DNA of 24,506 nt from Tannerella sp. oral taxon 808. Lineage in GTDB: Bacteria; Bacteroidota; Bacteroidia; Bacteroidales; Tannerellaceae. Where the stretch lies: NCBI GenBank assembly GCA_002890585.1, contig MIQB01000027.1:1-24506 (forward strand). The letters are read 5' to 3'. The position numbers were made by a program, and so were the translations under genes. Position 1 is the first letter of the stretch. Each line of letters begins with the position of its first letter. The notes beneath the pieces were generated by a model that worked only from the letters and a program-made list of their open reading frames with translations, did not search any database and was not told the origin of the DNA. Below, in pieces: positions 16,001 to 23,883 of the stretch.

Positions 16001-17641
16001 ATGAAGAAATACACCGCAATCCTGCTCGGCCTCCTGGCCACCTTCGCCCTCCAGGCGCAGCCCGAAGCCGTCTTCAACAAGCTCATCAAGCACTACACCT
16101 GGAACATGGATGGCAGCATGACGTATCACTACCGCAAAGAGGTGAAGCTCAATACGCACATGGCCTTTAATCAACTCTACGGCGAGACATTCATCATCTA
16201 CAACAAGGAGTTTCAAACGCTTAAGATCAACGAATGCTACACCCGCCAAGCCGACGGCACCATCGTCAAGGCGCCCGACAACGCCTTCAACGAAGTCCTG
16301 CCCGCCTTCGCCGCCGACGCCCCAGCCTACAACCACCTGACCGAGATGGTCGTCACGCACACCGGCCTCGAGATCGGCGCCACGATCTATCTGGATTACA
16401 CCCTCACCACCGAGGTCGGTTTCTACCCCTTCCTCGATGTCGCCGAGACGCTCGAAGAGCACGCCCCCGTGACGGAGTGCGAAGTATCGATCACCCTCCC
16501 CGCCGACGACAAGCTGACCTGCGGCATCTCCGGCATCGACTCCCAAGAGCCGACAACACGCACCGACAACGGCATGACGACCTACACGTGGCAGTTCCAC
16601 AACCTCCCAGCCCTACCGCTCGAATCGCACATCGCCTCCGAGGCCGTGCCGATGCTCTTCGCCTCCAACGCCGGCGGCGAGAACGGCATCGCGTGGCTGT
16701 CGGCCATGAAGGTGCGCCCCACTGACTGCACCTCCCTCGTGGATAAGCTGCTGCAAGGCATCACCTTGCCCGAGGAACGCGCCAACGCCATTCAGCGCTT
16801 CGTAGTGAACAACATCTCCACCGTTAACCTCCCCGTGCTCCTTGCTGCCGACATCCGCGAGCCATCCGTCGTCCTCACCTCGGCCTACGGCACACCCGCC
16901 GAGAAGGCCGCACTGATGGCCTCCATGCTGCTCGCCGCCGGCCTCGACGCACAGATCCTCGCCGCCTTCCCCATCCACGCCATGCCCATCGCCGTTGGTG
17001 CCCTGACCGACATCCGCGTGCGCACCGGCGGCCGCTTCCTCTCACCCATCCGCATGGACGCCCCAGACCCCGCCCTGCGTGCCACCCGTGACCAATTCTG
17101 GCTCACAGGCGACGACGGCGTCAGCATGGTGCAGATCAACAAGCGCGCCTCCCGCCTCGCGTGCAACATGCAGATCACCCTCGGCCCCAACGAAGCCACC
17201 GTAGACGGCACCATCACCGACAGCGAAGACGCCACCGCCAAGCCCGACTTCACCGGCAAGACACCCCTGCAATCCTCAGCCGGCTACACCGTCTACACCC
17301 TCCCCGCGCCGCATCGTCGCGGCCTCGACTCTTGGCACCTGACGCTCGGCAGCACCCGCACGCAGCCCTTCGAAGTGCCCTCCGCCCTCACCGAGACGTG
17401 TGATTACACGATCGACCTCGGCGCCCGCGAGCTGAAGACACTCCCCTACCGCAAGGAATGGAGCGGCACCGCCGGCAAGATCAGCCTCAGCCTACAGCGC
17501 GACGGCAACAAGGTCACGGTGCACCGCGAGATCGAGCTAACGCACCCCGTCATCGCCCCCGAGGAGTACGCCGACTTCCGCACGCTGATCCTCCTCTGGC
17601 AGAACGATGCCTACCGCCAGCTGATCCTGAAGGATAAGTAA
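16001..17641 (+). CDS. DUF3857 / transglutaminase-like paralogue without catalytic residues
   Basis: From the chosen start (MKKYTAILLGLLATFALQAQ, a signal peptide) it has 546 residues; an ATG at 15977 would put 8 extra residues ahead of that signal and is less likely. The protein keeps the DUF3857 phrases (LEIGATIYLDYTLTTEVGFYP) and the helix around the active site. GTPAEKAALMASMLLAAG stands where the upstream paralogue has GVCKDKAALLISMLRMAG, so the catalytic Cys is replaced by Pro (P299). The His segment FNHC is replaced by LTDI, and LDPTW has no clear equivalent. I infer a non-catalytic partner, perhaps for binding or scaffolding. The gene follows its active paralogue by 30 bases and ends before a strong terminator. 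Confidence 0.9.
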   Translation: MKKYTAILLGLLATFALQAQPEAVFNKLIKHYTWNMDGSMTYHYRKEVKLNTHMAFNQLYGETFIIYNKEFQTLKINECYTRQADGTIVKAPDNAFNEVLPAFAADAPAYNHLTEMVVTHTGLEIGATIYLDYTLTTEVGFYPFLDVAETLEEHAPVTECEVSITLPADDKLTCGISGIDSQEPTTRTDNGMTTYTWQFHNLPALPLESHIASEAVPMLFASNAGGENGIAWLSAMKVRPTDCTSLVDKLLQGITLPEERANAIQRFVVNNISTVNLPVLLAADIREPSVVLTSAYGTPAEKAALMASMLLAAGLDAQILAAFPIHAMPIAVGALTDIRVRTGGRFLSPIRMDAPDPALRATRDQFWLTGDDGVSMVQINKRASRLACNMQITLGPNEATVDGTITDSEDATAKPDFTGKTPLQSSAGYTVYTLPAPHRRGLDSWHLTLGSTRTQPFEVPSALTETCDYTIDLGARELKTLPYRKEWSGTAGKISLSLQRDGNKVTVHREIELTHPVIAPEEYADFRTLILLWQNDAYRQLILKDK

Positions 17642-17657
17642 GCCGCGTAAAATGCAG

Positions 17658-17705
17658 CGTGAGCCCGACGCAGAGGAAGAGGGACAGTTCTATGTCGGGC
17701 TCACG
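17658..17705 (+). terminator. Terminator of the transglutaminase-like pair
   Basis: A perfect 12-bp stem, CGTGAGCCCGAC (17658-17669) with GTCGGGCTCACG (17694-17705), is followed directly by TTTGCTT. The TTTG is at the same time the -33 element of the tRNA-Pro promoter. Confidence 0.85.
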
Positions 17706-17736
17706 TTTGCTTATAAAATGTGCTATTCTACATTTG
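17706..17736 (+). promoter_or_regulatory. tRNA-Pro promoter
   Basis: TTTG (17706-17709), a 19-base spacer and TACATTTG (17729-17736) form a full match to the Bacteroidetes promoter consensus TTTG-N19-TAnnTTTG. The tRNA begins 34 bases after the -7 box. Confidence 0.85.
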
Positions 17737-17769
17737 CCGCCGCAATGGCGGAACAGTAAGCCATCTCAG

Positions 17770-17844
17770 CGGGGTGTAGCGCAGTCCGGTTAGCGCATCT
17801 GCTTTGGGAGCAGAGGGTCGCTGGTTCGAATCCAGTCACCCCGA
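17770..17844 (+). tRNA. tRNA-Pro (anticodon TGG)
   Basis: All arms can be drawn. The acceptor CGGGGTG pairs with CACCCCG and the discriminator is A. The anticodon stem TCTGC/GCAGA holds the loop TTTGGGA with anticodon TGG. The T-arm contains TTCGAAT. CCA is not encoded. The gene has its own promoter and a terminator 10 bases downstream. Confidence 0.97.
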
Positions 17845-17853
17845 CTGGTGGGA

Positions 17854-17900
17854 AAAGCCCCTCAAAGTCAGCAACGAAGCGGCTTTGAGGGGCTTTCTTT
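17854..17900 (+). terminator. tRNA-Pro terminator
   Basis: A perfect 14-bp stem, AAAGCCCCTCAAAG (17854-17867) with CTTTGAGGGGCTTT (17883-17896), has a 15-base loop and ends in T-rich sequence. It is symmetrical, with A and T ends. Confidence 0.9.
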
Positions 17901-18047
17901 ATATACAGACACATACATAGCCCTCCTCCATAAACCAAGGCGCGCGATCCATCTTTTGACAAGAAATAAGCCTAAAGCAAGCTGCTGCCCTACGATTCTT
18001 GGCTGAGAAGCTCCCCACACAGCCTCGTGGATCTTCCTTCAAACCTT

Positions 18048-18055
18048 TACTTTTG
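18048..18055 (+). promoter_or_regulatory. Bacteroidetes -7 box of dprA
   Basis: TACTTTTG matches TAnnTTTG exactly. Transcription would start near 18060, so a start codon at 18144 or 18150 leaves a leader of ~85-90 bases. Confidence 0.55.
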
Positions 18056-18149
18056 TTGTCACATAATTCACATGTAGCCATCCATGATTATCGGCCCTTG
18101 TTACAGTCGATTTATTCAATGGCGCTACCCCAAACATCCATCTATGCAC

Positions 18150-19115
18150 ATGACTAAAGACAAAACAGATGACGACGAACGGATCAGCCTAATCGCACTC
18201 TCAATGATCGACGGCATGAATGCGACAATGGTGACCTGGCTGCTGGAGCATTTCGGACGATTCACCGACATCCTTGCCGCGCTCCGTAAACCGTGTGAAG
18301 CCATCCCCCTACTCGGCCACCACACCTATCGATCCATCATTCACTCAATTGACAAAGTCCAGCAGCGCGCCGAAAAAGAGTTGCTGTTCATCCAAACAAA
18401 ACACATCCGCCTTTATGCCTTCACCGATCCCGACTTCCCGTATCGCCTGCATGAATGTAACGAGCCGCCTATCGCCATATATTATAAAGGTACTGCTGAC
18501 CTCAATGCGCAACGAGTGGTTAGCATCGTTGGCACACGCAATTCCACAAATTATGGCCGCCGAATGACGGAAGAACTCGTGCAAGGGCTGGCTGAATTCG
18601 ATCCGGAACTGCTTGTTATCAGCGGGCTGGCTCACGGCATCGACGTCTGCGCCCATCGCAAAGCCATGCAAGTCGGCCTACCCACCGTCGGCATCTTAGG
18701 GCACGGCCTCAACCGCATTTATCCCGCCGATCACCGAGACACAGCTATCCGCATGCTCTCCCAAGGCGGTGGCCTGCTGACTGATTACCCCTCCGACGCG
18801 ACCGTCGCACCCGAAAACTTCTTGAAGCGCAACCGTCTGATTGCTGCCATTGCCGACGCTATCGTAGTAGTCGAATCATCTAAGCGGGGCGGCGCCATGT
18901 CGACAGCCACAGCTGCTAACGACGACTATTGCTATCGTGAGGTCTACACCTACCCCGGGCGAGTGGGCGACGACCATTCGTCTGGCTGCCTCCAATTAAT
19001 CCGGCAACTCAAAGCAAGACTCATCACCTCCTCTCACGACTTGATCTATGACATGATATGGGACATATCAAAGGCTTCTCGTAACCCGCAAACGCAATCG
19101 GATTCCAACGAATAA
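18150..19115 (+). CDS. dprA: DNA processing protein DprA (short form)
   Basis: DprA binds single-stranded DNA taken up in natural transformation and loads RecA on it. The Rossmann-like DprA/Smf core is complete: SIVGTRNSTNYGRR (125-138), SGLAHGIDVCAHRKA (158-172), GLNRIYPADH (186-195), NRLIAAIAD (228-236) and SSKRGGAMSTA (243-253). An N-terminal helical domain precedes it (ISLIALSMIDGMNA). With the start at 18150 the protein has 321 residues. It ends soon after the core, without the C-terminal winged-helix domain of many DprA proteins. Starts at 18144 or 18084 are also in frame; the latter would add an unusual 22-residue leader. The gene sits alone between two tRNA genes. Confidence 0.93.
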   Translation: MTKDKTDDDERISLIALSMIDGMNATMVTWLLEHFGRFTDILAALRKPCEAIPLLGHHTYRSIIHSIDKVQQRAEKELLFIQTKHIRLYAFTDPDFPYRLHECNEPPIAIYYKGTADLNAQRVVSIVGTRNSTNYGRRMTEELVQGLAEFDPELLVISGLAHGIDVCAHRKAMQVGLPTVGILGHGLNRIYPADHRDTAIRMLSQGGGLLTDYPSDATVAPENFLKRNRLIAAIADAIVVVESSKRGGAMSTATAANDDYCYREVYTYPGRVGDDHSSGCLQLIRQLKARLITSSHDLIYDMIWDISKASRNPQTQSDSNE

Positions 19116-19179
19116 CCCTCCATTTCAGCCATTACCTGCTAGCCGGCCCAAAAAAGATGCGATTTTTTTTGCCAATCTT

Positions 19180-19209
19180 TTGGTGCTTATGAAAGCGCCT
19201 CTATATTTG
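19180..19209 (+). promoter_or_regulatory. tRNA-Val promoter
   Basis: TATATTTG at 19202-19209 is an exact TAnnTTTG match. A TTTTGG at ~19178-19183 lies at about the right distance for the -33 element. The tRNA starts 50 bases downstream. Confidence 0.8.
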
Positions 19210-19259
19210 CACCCGTCTTCGAGAGAGAAAGACAGCTCAGTCGTTAAAAAGATTTGGAA

Positions 19260-19334
19260 GGGCGCTTAGCTCAGTTGGTTCAGAGCGTCTGCCTTACAAG
19301 CAGAGGGTCGGGGGTTCGACTCCCTCAGCGCCCA
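19260..19334 (+). tRNA. tRNA-Val (anticodon TAC)
   Basis: The acceptor GGGCGCT pairs with AGCGCCC and the discriminator is A. The anticodon stem TCTGC/GCAGA holds the loop CTTACAA with anticodon TAC. The T-loop is TTCGACT. CCA is encoded (19335-19337), unlike in the other two tRNAs of the window. Confidence 0.97.
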
Positions 19335-19340
19335 CCATCG

Positions 19341-19381
19341 AAACAGGAGGAAACGAAGTTCGTTTCACTCCTGTTTTTTTT
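19341..19381 (+). terminator. tRNA-Val terminator
   Basis: The stem AAACAGGAG (19341-19349) pairs with CTCCTGTTT (19368-19376). A second inner hairpin (AAACGAA/TTCGTTT) closes it, and a long T run to 19381 follows. It begins 4 bases after the encoded CCA. Confidence 0.9.
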
Positions 19382-19478
19382 ATGCCTACACCCCAAAAAG
19401 AGGAGAAGGGGCGGAGGGTCATCTCAAAACTCAGGTGCGTTTGGAACTTGCTGGAAAAACCTCTTTCTGAAAAAGATC

Positions 19479-19486
19479 TACATTTG
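19479..19486 (+). promoter_or_regulatory. Bacteroidetes -7 box of ftsY-rimO
   Basis: TACATTTG matches TAnnTTTG exactly, 39 bases before the ftsY ATG. The same TACATTTGCCGCC string follows the spacer in the tRNA-Pro promoter. The -33 element is unclear. Confidence 0.7.
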
Positions 19487-19525
19487 CCGCCAATCTTATT
19501 TACCTACTTATCACGCGATTAAGAC

Positions 19526-20491
19526 ATGGGATTTTTCGACTTTTTCAGCAAGGAAAAAAAGGACACATTAGATAAAGGTCTGTCGAAGACAAAAGAGAAC
19601 GTCTTCTCCAAGATCACCAAAGCCATTGTGGGAAAAAGCAAGGTGGACGACGCCGTGCTGGACGAGCTGGAAGAGGTCTTGATCTCGTCTGACGTGGGTG
19701 TGGACACAACCCTGAAGATCATCGAACGGATAGAGAAACGCGCAGCAACAGATAAATACGTATCGACGGCAGAATTGACCGCCATCCTACGTGAGGAGAT
19801 CGCGGCATTGCTGACCGAGAACAAAACCGAAGATGCGGACGACTTTAGTATACCGGAAGGGAAAAAGCCATACGTCATCATGGTGGTTGGCGTCAACGGA
19901 GTGGGTAAGACAACGACAATCGGGAAGCTGGCATATCAGTTCAAGAAGCGGGGGCACTCCGTTTATTTAGGTGCTGCGGACACATTTCGTGCAGCGGCTG
20001 TAGAGCAGATCGTTATCTGGGGCGAACGCGTCGGAGTGCCGGTCGTCAAGCAGAAGATGGGCTCTGATCCGGCTTCGGTGGCATTCGATACACTCAATTC
20101 GGCACAAGCTGGTGGAGCGGATGTCGTGATCATCGATACAGCAGGGCGTCTGCATAACAAGATCAACCTGATGAACGAGCTGACGAAGATCAAAAACGTG
20201 ATGAAAAAGGTTGTTCCTGATGCACCGCATGAAGTGCTGCTCGTGCTCGACGGATCGACGGGGCAGAACGCTTTTGAGCAGGCGAAACAGTTTACCGCCG
20301 CAACAGAGGTCAATGCCTTGGCCATTACGAAACTCGACGGGACAGCAAAAGGCGGCGTCGTCATTAGTATATCTGATCATTTCCGAATACCGGTGAAATA
20401 CATCGGCTTGGGCGAGGGCATGGAGGACTTGCAGATATTCAATAGAAAAGCATTCGTGGATTCGCTGTTCGGGGACGATGAGAAAAAATAA
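19526..20491 (+). CDS. ftsY: Signal recognition particle receptor FtsY
   Basis: FtsY is the SRP receptor GTPase. It docks SRP-ribosome complexes at the inner membrane for co-translational insertion. The 321-residue form has a short basic N-terminus (MGFFDFFSKEKK) instead of the long acidic domain of E. coli, as is common outside gamma-proteobacteria. The N domain is followed by the G domain with G1 GVNGVGKT (122-129), DTFRAAA (152-158), DTAGR (204-208) and TKLDG (268-272), and the C-terminal YIGLGEGMEDLQIF that marks FtsY. Its stop overlaps the start of rimO by 14 bases. Confidence 0.98.
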   Translation: MGFFDFFSKEKKDTLDKGLSKTKENVFSKITKAIVGKSKVDDAVLDELEEVLISSDVGVDTTLKIIERIEKRAATDKYVSTAELTAILREEIAALLTENKTEDADDFSIPEGKKPYVIMVVGVNGVGKTTTIGKLAYQFKKRGHSVYLGAADTFRAAAVEQIVIWGERVGVPVVKQKMGSDPASVAFDTLNSAQAGGADVVIIDTAGRLHNKINLMNELTKIKNVMKKVVPDAPHEVLLVLDGSTGQNAFEQAKQFTAATEVNALAITKLDGTAKGGVVISISDHFRIPVKYIGLGEGMEDLQIFNRKAFVDSLFGDDEKK

Positions 20492-21773
20492 GGTGGACAT
20501 CATCACACTGGGTTGCTCGAAGAACTTGGTCGATTCGGAGCGGTTGATGCGCCAATTCCAATTGAATGGTTATACCGTCGCCCACGACGCAAAAAAGATC
20601 AACGGCGAGATTGTCGTTGTCAATACGTGTGCATTCATTGGTGATGCACAGGAGGAATCCATCAACCTGATCCTTGCTTTGGGAGAGGAAAAGAAACGTG
20701 GACACATTGGGCAGTTATGCGTCATGGGCTGCCTCTCTGAACGTTTCCTGAAAGAGCTCCAGCAGGAGCTCCCCTTCGTTGATCGCTTCTACGGGAAATT
20801 CAATTGGAAAGACCTGCTGAACGATCTCGGTAAGGCTTACCTGAACGATTTCGCAGAAGATCGCGTCGTGACAACGCCCGGACATTACGCTTACCTGAAA
20901 ATTGCTGAGGGGTGTGACCGCAAATGTTCTTACTGCTCCATCCCTCTCATCACGGGGCGCTACCACTCGCGACCGATGGAGGAAATCGTGAAAGAAACGC
21001 GACTCTTGACCCAAAAAGGCATCCGTGAGTTTCAACTCATCGCTCAGGATCTGACTTACTACGGCCAAGACCTGTACCACAAGGCCATGCTGCCTGAATT
21101 GGTCGAGCGACTGGCGGATGTTCCGGGTGTGGAGTGGTTGAGACTGCATTATGGCTACCCATCGCAGTTTCCGTATGAATTATTGCGCGTGATGCGTGAG
21201 CGTAACAACGTTTGCAAATACCTCGACATCGCCCTGCAACACATCAGTGACCCCGTGCTGAAGCGGATGCGTAGGCATATCACGAAAGAAGAGACCTACG
21301 AGCTAATCCATCGGATACGCAGCGAGGTGCCCGGCATTCACTTACGGACAACGTTCATGGTGGGTTATCCGGGGGAGACGGACGACGATTTTGCGCAACT
21401 CATGCAGTTTGTACGCGACATCCGCTTCGAGCGGATGGGCGCTTTTGCATACAGCCACGAGGTGGGAACGTACTCCTATAAACATGAAGAAGACAACGTG
21501 CCGAACGAGGTGAAACAGCAACGTTTAGACACGTTGATGGCGCTTCAAGAATCCATTTCGGCCGACGTGCAAGAGCAGAAAGTCGGGAAAACACTGCGGG
21601 TCATGCTTGATCGGGAGGAGGATTACTACATCGGGCGAACGGAGTTTGATTCGCCAGAGGTAGACCCCGAAGTGCTTGTGCGTAAAGAGGACGACTTGGA
21701 GTTGGGGCGAATCTATTCGGTGCAGATTGAGGCGGCAGAGCCGTTTGAACTCTATGGCCGAAAGGTCGTTTGA
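20478..21773 (+). CDS. rimO: Ribosomal protein S12 methylthiotransferase RimO
   Basis: RimO adds a methylthio group to an aspartate of ribosomal protein S12 using two iron-sulfur clusters. The N-terminal UPF0004 domain carries cluster cysteines C13, C51 and C85. The radical SAM motif CxxxCxxC is C146, C150, C153 (CDRKCSYCSIP). A TRAM domain is at the C-terminus (from ~370). LGCSKNLVDSE at the N-terminus separates RimO from MiaB. The length of 431 is normal. The start lies inside the end of ftsY, so translation is likely coupled. Confidence 0.97.
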   Translation: MRKNKVDIITLGCSKNLVDSERLMRQFQLNGYTVAHDAKKINGEIVVVNTCAFIGDAQEESINLILALGEEKKRGHIGQLCVMGCLSERFLKELQQELPFVDRFYGKFNWKDLLNDLGKAYLNDFAEDRVVTTPGHYAYLKIAEGCDRKCSYCSIPLITGRYHSRPMEEIVKETRLLTQKGIREFQLIAQDLTYYGQDLYHKAMLPELVERLADVPGVEWLRLHYGYPSQFPYELLRVMRERNNVCKYLDIALQHISDPVLKRMRRHITKEETYELIHRIRSEVPGIHLRTTFMVGYPGETDDDFAQLMQFVRDIRFERMGAFAYSHEVGTYSYKHEEDNVPNEVKQQRLDTLMALQESISADVQEQKVGKTLRVMLDREEDYYIGRTEFDSPEVDPEVLVRKEDDLELGRIYSVQIEAAEPFELYGRKVV

Positions 21774-21836
21774 CCCAACGGACGAGCAACAGAGAGTTAT
21801 CATCAAAATCATAAACGAAAAAGACACATCATCAAA

Positions 21837-22124
21837 ATGAAAGATACAGAACTGATCGCCGAACTGGCCGCACGCCTCGACCGGGAAATTCCCGAGGTGG
21901 AGAGCTTGCTGGACGCATTCGGACAAGTGGTGGCCGACAGGCTAACGGACAACGACATCGTCGTTATGGAAGGATGGGGGCAATTTGAACTCAAGAAGAA
22001 GCTCGAACGCTATACGGCCGATGCCGAGAGCGGAAAGCGATACCTCATGCCCCCGAAACTGATCCCCGTATTCAGACCCGCCACCCGATTAAAAACGTAC
22101 ATCAAAAACTTAGATCAGGCATGA
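21837..22124 (+). CDS. Small HU/IHF-like DNA-binding protein
   Basis: The 95-residue protein has the HU fold: two N-terminal helices (LIAELAARLDREIPEVESLLDAF), then the beta-arm region starting at VVMEGWGQFELKKK. The arm after GQFELKKKLERYTADAESGKR is more acidic than in classical HU and lacks the GRNP motif, so it belongs to a divergent branch. Its stop overlaps the start of the next gene by 4 bases (ATGA), so the two are coupled. It lies 63 bases after rimO with no evident promoter, and is probably co-transcribed with ftsY-rimO. It may form heterodimers with the HU domain of the next protein. Confidence 0.88.
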   Translation: MKDTELIAELAARLDREIPEVESLLDAFGQVVADRLTDNDIVVMEGWGQFELKKKLERYTADAESGKRYLMPPKLIPVFRPATRLKTYIKNLDQA

Positions 22125-23599
22125 ACGAGAAGATCACCACAGACCGCATCATTGAGTTGATGATGGAGAAAACCGGCCGCGACCAGGCCACTGTGCAAAC
22201 GTTTGTCGGAGAGCTGACCGCACTCGTGAATGACAGCCTCATCAGAGACGGATCGACACGAATCAAAGGCATTGGCAAGTTCCGAATCGTGCCCGTCAAA
22301 GCGCGCGAAAGCATCGGGCCAGAGGGCGAACACATCGTTATTCCGGCCCACCACTGGCTGTCGTACCTCCCAGATAAATGCCTGAAAGAACGCATCAATA
22401 AACCCTTTGCCGCCTTCGAGGCCATCGAGGCTGGCGAAGGAGAAGGCGATGGCAACGTGCCGACCGAACAACCGGAAGATGCCGAACGTGAATACGTAGA
22501 CAATGAAGACGCACCGACGGACGAGGAATCCCGCCCCGCCCCCACTGACACGGTATCAAGCAACGACTACGCAACACCGGCCACAGACATCCTGCCCCTC
22601 ATCACGGCTGATGAGACGACCGAGGATGACGAGGACAATAAATACGAGGACAAGGTGGAGCCCATCACCTTGATCCATAGCGAATGGGACAACGTAAACC
22701 AACACACGATGAACAGAGAGATAAAAAAGGAAATCGCCGAGGGATGGTCTGAAGGACGCTCCGTGGGCAGCAATCCAGACACAGCAACGGACGCATCGGC
22801 GTCGCGCCTACAGGCACCGGAGATCATCACGCCCGAAGTGGTGGAAAAACCCCACGAGCCAGCGCCCAACGACATGGACGAACCCCGTAAACCACAACAA
22901 AGAATCGCTGACGTGATCACGCCACCTCCCCCCACACCACAGCAGCCACCGAAAAAGAACGAGAAGCAATCGAGCTCCAACATCCCGCTCTACGTAGTGC
23001 TCGCCCTGCTGTTGCTGCTGCTACTCGGCGGACTCTTCTACCATTACTTCTACTACCTGCCCTCCTCCGACCGGGAGGCGGCCAACCGCACCGAAGGGAG
23101 CAAGGTGGTAACGAGCGACTCCTTCGTCTTGCCCGACGAGGAGGCTGCGGAGAAGGAAGGCGCCGATGCTGACGACAAGAGTGGCACCGCCACCGCGAAG
23201 AAGGAGGGCGAGGAGAAGGCCGACTTAGCCACCGCCGCCAGCCAAGCACGCCGCGCAGCCGAAGAGGCCGAGGCCAAAGAGAAAGCTAAGGATGTGGCAG
23301 AAACCAAGTCTGAAGAGAAGGCGAAAGCCAAGGAAACGCCCAAGCGCAAAGTGCTGGCCACCGTTAAGTTAGAGCCCGGACAATACCTGACAAAACTGGC
23401 AGAGAAGTATTACGGCAACAAGGTGTTCTGGGTTTACATCTACGACTTCAACAAGTCGCGCATCCCCGACCCGAACCACATCCCCACCAACATGGAGATT
23501 AAAATCCCCGCCAAGGAGCTCTACGGCATCAACGCCAACAGCAGCGCCTCCGTGGAGAAGGCCAAGGCCATACAGGCGCGCCTGAACGCGAAGAAATAG
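22121..23599 (+). CDS. HU-like domain / transmembrane helix / LysM fusion protein
   Basis: The 492 residues contain four parts. Residues 1-92 are a divergent HU-like DNA-binding domain (DRIIELMMEKTGRDQATVQTF, then RIKGIGKFRIVPVK). Residues ~100-285 form an acidic, Pro-rich disordered linker. A single membrane helix spans 288-312 (LYVVLALLLLLLLGGLFYHYF). The outer part begins with an Ala/Glu/Lys-rich probable coiled coil (337-410) and ends in a LysM-like domain (412-468, with LEPGQYLTKLAEKYYGNKVF and IPTNMEIKIPAKELYG). The expected topology is HU in the cytoplasm and LysM in the periplasm bound to peptidoglycan, a possible physical link from chromosome to cell wall. HU-type domains joined to membrane and envelope-binding domains are known from comparative genomics of Bacteroidetes, but the function is not settled. 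Confidence 0.9.
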   Translation: MNEKITTDRIIELMMEKTGRDQATVQTFVGELTALVNDSLIRDGSTRIKGIGKFRIVPVKARESIGPEGEHIVIPAHHWLSYLPDKCLKERINKPFAAFEAIEAGEGEGDGNVPTEQPEDAEREYVDNEDAPTDEESRPAPTDTVSSNDYATPATDILPLITADETTEDDEDNKYEDKVEPITLIHSEWDNVNQHTMNREIKKEIAEGWSEGRSVGSNPDTATDASASRLQAPEIITPEVVEKPHEPAPNDMDEPRKPQQRIADVITPPPPTPQQPPKKNEKQSSSNIPLYVVLALLLLLLLGGLFYHYFYYLPSSDREAANRTEGSKVVTSDSFVLPDEEAAEKEGADADDKSGTATAKKEGEEKADLATAASQARRAAEEAEAKEKAKDVAETKSEEKAKAKETPKRKVLATVKLEPGQYLTKLAEKYYGNKVFWVYIYDFNKSRIPDPNHIPTNMEIKIPAKELYGINANSSASVEKAKAIQARLNAKK

Positions 23600-23628
23600 G
23601 CGTGCACGCGGCACACAAAGAGTAAAGC

Positions 23629-23663
23629 AGGAGGCGCCCCCCATCAGGGTGCCTCCTCTTTTC
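23629..23663 (+). terminator. Terminator after the HU-LysM gene
   Basis: The stem AGGAGGC-G-CCC pairs with GGG-T-GCCTCCT around a short loop and is followed by CTTTT. It lies about 30 bases after the stop codon and closes the ftsY-rimO-HU-HU/LysM group. Confidence 0.8.
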
Positions 23664-23744
23664 GTTTAGCCCCACCCCCTTGAAAGCACACTTTCACACC
23701 GTGCAAAAAAATGAAGCCGCATTTCCGAATGTCGAACCTAACTT

Positions 23745-23752
23745 TATCTTTG
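23745..23752 (+). promoter_or_regulatory. tRNA-Met -7 box
   Basis: TATCTTTG matches TAnnTTTG, 18 bases before the tRNA. The -33 region shows no clear TTTG. Confidence 0.65.
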
Positions 23753-23769
23753 CCCCGTCTTAAAGGAGC

Positions 23770-23843
23770 GGCGAGATAGCTCAGCTGGTTAGAGCGCATG
23801 ATTCATAATCATGAGGTCCCCGGTTCAATCCCGGGTCTCGCTA
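23770..23843 (+). tRNA. tRNA-Met (anticodon CAT), elongator type
   Basis: The anticodon stem CATGA/TCATG holds the loop TTCATAA with anticodon CAT. Conserved T8, the GCTC D-stem and the T-loop TTCAATC place the 5' end at 23770. The first acceptor pair is then G1-T72 and the discriminator is A. There is no C1-A72 mismatch and no run of three G-C pairs in the anticodon stem, so it is not an initiator. A tRNA-Ile with lysidine at the CAT anticodon cannot be fully excluded by eye. CCA is not encoded. Confidence 0.9.
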
Positions 23844-23859
23844 CACAGAAACACACCAC

Positions 23860-23883
23860 AATGGCCAGTCGGCCATTTTTTTT
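23860..23883 (+). terminator. tRNA-Met terminator
   Basis: A 7-bp stem (AATGGCC, loop AGTC, GGCCATT) is followed by a run of eight T, 16 bases after the tRNA. Confidence 0.9.
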
